From a virus: a stretch of DNA of 39,859 nt. A program made the position numbers and the translations under genes. The stretch covers positions 1 through 39,859 of the IMG/VR virus record IMGVR_UViG_3300027714_000043; one strand, given 5' to 3'. Below the pieces are notes generated by a model. It searched no databases. It had not been told where the DNA came from and was given only the letters and a program-made list of their open reading frames with translations. Shown piece by piece: positions 38,923 to 39,859 of this stretch. Within the stretch, counting starts at the first letter, position 1. Each line of letters begins with the position of its first letter.

Positions 38923-39236
38923 TATCTTACGTTAATCCTACTTACTGAACCTTTTATCTCCATAAGTACATCACTCATATCATTAACCTCTTTAACTAAA
39001 TCCATATGCCTTCTGTCACCAATTTCGTCAGACCTATTAATTCTATCTAAAAATTTAAGCAATATTGACTCAATGTTTTCAATATTTTTACTTTGACCTT
39101 CATTCTCTATTTGCAATTCACGCAAAGAACTTGCTTGTATTTCGGTTACCTTGCTTTGCTTTATAAAAGAAATAGTAAATAAAACAATTAACAATCCTAT
39201 TGCTCCGTATTCCGCATATAATTGAATAAAGTCCAT
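38922..39236 (-). CDS. Membrane protein with coiled coil, spanin/holin-like (104 aa)
   Basis: A 104-residue protein. One N-terminal membrane span (about 10-25, GAIGLLIVLFTISFIK) followed by a long charged helix (about 28-95) with heptad-like Leu/Ile. N-in anchor and periplasmic or cytoplasmic coiled coil resemble i-spanins or Rz-type proteins and some phage holin-like proteins; no outer-membrane lipoprotein partner was seen in the window. TAATG overlap with the tiny holin candidate. Likely part of the lysis set. Confidence 0.6.
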   Translation of the reverse strand: MDFIQLYAEYGAIGLLIVLFTISFIKQSKVTEIQASSLRELQIENEGQSKNIENIESILLKFLDRINRSDEIGDRRHMDLVKEVNDMSDVLMEIKGSVSRINVR

Positions 39237-39239
39237 AAA

Positions 39240-39683
39240 TCATTTCCGCATGTGTTTAGTGTTTGAGGCTTCTATATTGATAACAATACGAGACAACAAT
39301 TCCGTTTTAGTTTCACCATTTCCATAAGAGATAGTTCTCTTATCATAAAAATCTTTTATTTCTGTTTTAGTATTTGATTCAGTCGGGTATTCAGATTGAG
39401 AAGTTGCTACACCATTAATTAAATTATGAGTTCCTATAACAATCCTACCATGTCCATCACTATGTTTCTTTTCACATTCATCTACATAAAACTCTTCAAT
39501 AGTTTTAAAACTGTTAGATTTTTTAACTATTGTACCATCTACATCTACAAAGTAATTATAAGACGAAGGATAAGCCAAGGTTTCGGTAGACCCATCTGCA
39601 TAGGTTTTTACACGAGTAACACCCTTAGTCGTATTTCGACAAACACGAACATGATGACCTTGGCTACACCTTCTGATAATCAC
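39240..39683 (-). CDS. Unknown protein, GTG start (147 aa)
   Basis: A 147-residue basic protein, beginning at a GTG that overlaps the previous stop as TAGTG. Short beta-rich repeats with charged turns (HHVRVCRNTTKGVTRVKTYA, YNYFVDVDGTIVKKS, GRIVIGTHNLINGVA) and no membrane segment. Several Cys and His near the N-terminus may be incidental. The family is not recognised. It lies at the head end of the lysis/neck cluster. Confidence 0.55.
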   Translation of the reverse strand: MIIRRCSQGHHVRVCRNTTKGVTRVKTYADGSTETLAYPSSYNYFVDVDGTIVKKSNSFKTIEEFYVDECEKKHSDGHGRIVIGTHNLINGVATSQSEYPTESNTKTEIKDFYDKRTISYGNGETKTELLSRIVINIEASNTKHMRK

Positions 39684-39859
39684 TACGCTACTTCAGCCTC
39701 TATTACTTCAGGTTCTAAAGCAGATTTCAGAGCTTGAACACCTTCTTGGTGTTTTTCTGAAAACACTTTAAGACAAACTTCTAACTGCTGTCTCATAAAA
39801 CCATTACTAGCTAGTTTATTCTGAATATCATTTACATGATTTTGGTCAGTTGCTACACT
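39683..39859 (-). CDS. Partial gene at right edge, C-terminal 58 residues
   Basis: A minus-strand frame enters from the right edge and ends at TAG (39685-39683), overlapping the next GTG. The 58 visible residues are helical and acidic towards the end (KHQEGVQALKSALEPEVIEA). Not recognised. It does not join in frame with the partial gene at the left edge. Confidence 0.6.
   Translation of the reverse strand, partial: SVATDQNHVNDIQNKLASNGFMRQQLEVCLKVFSEKHQEGVQALKSALEPEVIEAEVA

Overview
The window looks like most or all of one AT-rich double-stranded DNA phage genome with podovirus-type virion genes (P22-like portal, N4 gp56/DUF4043-type capsid protein, stacked neck proteins, very large internal virion proteins, no tape-measure gene). 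The host cannot be named from sequence alone. Strong AAGGAG-type ribosome binding sites and sigma70-like promoters (TTGaca, 16-18 bp, TAaact) point to a bacterium with conventional initiation signals; a marine Gram-negative host is plausible but is inference.

Layout. (1) Positions 1-9519, minus strand, read right to left: a small membrane protein, a zinc ribbon, an AlpA-like HTH protein, an overlapping small ORF, a replication-initiator-like protein, TerL, portal, a DUF6321-like basic protein, small membrane and basic proteins, scaffold, major capsid protein, probable decoration protein, a terminator hairpin, and two more small virion genes, the last cut by the left edge. (2) 9520-10064: divergent control region with promoters on both strands, G7 tracts, inverted repeats and an AT-rich block, a candidate replication or packaging site. 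(3) 10065-20416, plus strand, the early block: ArdC-like antirestriction protein, many small accessory genes, DNA methyltransferase, compact tyrosine recombinase, YqaJ/lambda-type exonuclease, RecT annealing protein, a small protein with an SSB-type acidic tail, HTH protein, RusA resolvase, DnaC-like helicase loader, and a small Cys/His protein. (4) 20432-20468: terminator between converging blocks. (5) 20527-39859, minus strand: a 2240-residue internal virion protein carrying an acetyltransferase domain, two further internal virion proteins, a 1158-residue neck/tail protein with a DUF2341-like insertion, fibre, three neck proteins of which two are paralogues, a lysis cassette and edge genes. 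If the map is circular, blocks 5 and 1 form one late operon (TerL to neck to internal virion proteins), but the two edges do not join in frame, so some sequence is probably missing between them.

Most interesting: the early block appears to use RNA structure as a control layer. The gap at 11522-11578 folds as a type I hammerhead ribozyme (CTGATGA core, GAAA, GTC cleavage site) whose predicted cut lies a few bases before a ribosome binding site. The gap at 11005-11050 holds a tRNA acceptor/T-arm minihelix without D and anticodon arms. The gaps at 13822-13887 and 17954-18047 hold further compact folded elements. Five plus-strand promoters share a GTAAAC doublet spaced one helical turn and lead into a recurrent ACATGGAG leader, suggesting a coordinated early regulon with processed transcripts. 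The functional reading of these RNAs is inference; base pairing and motifs are seen directly.
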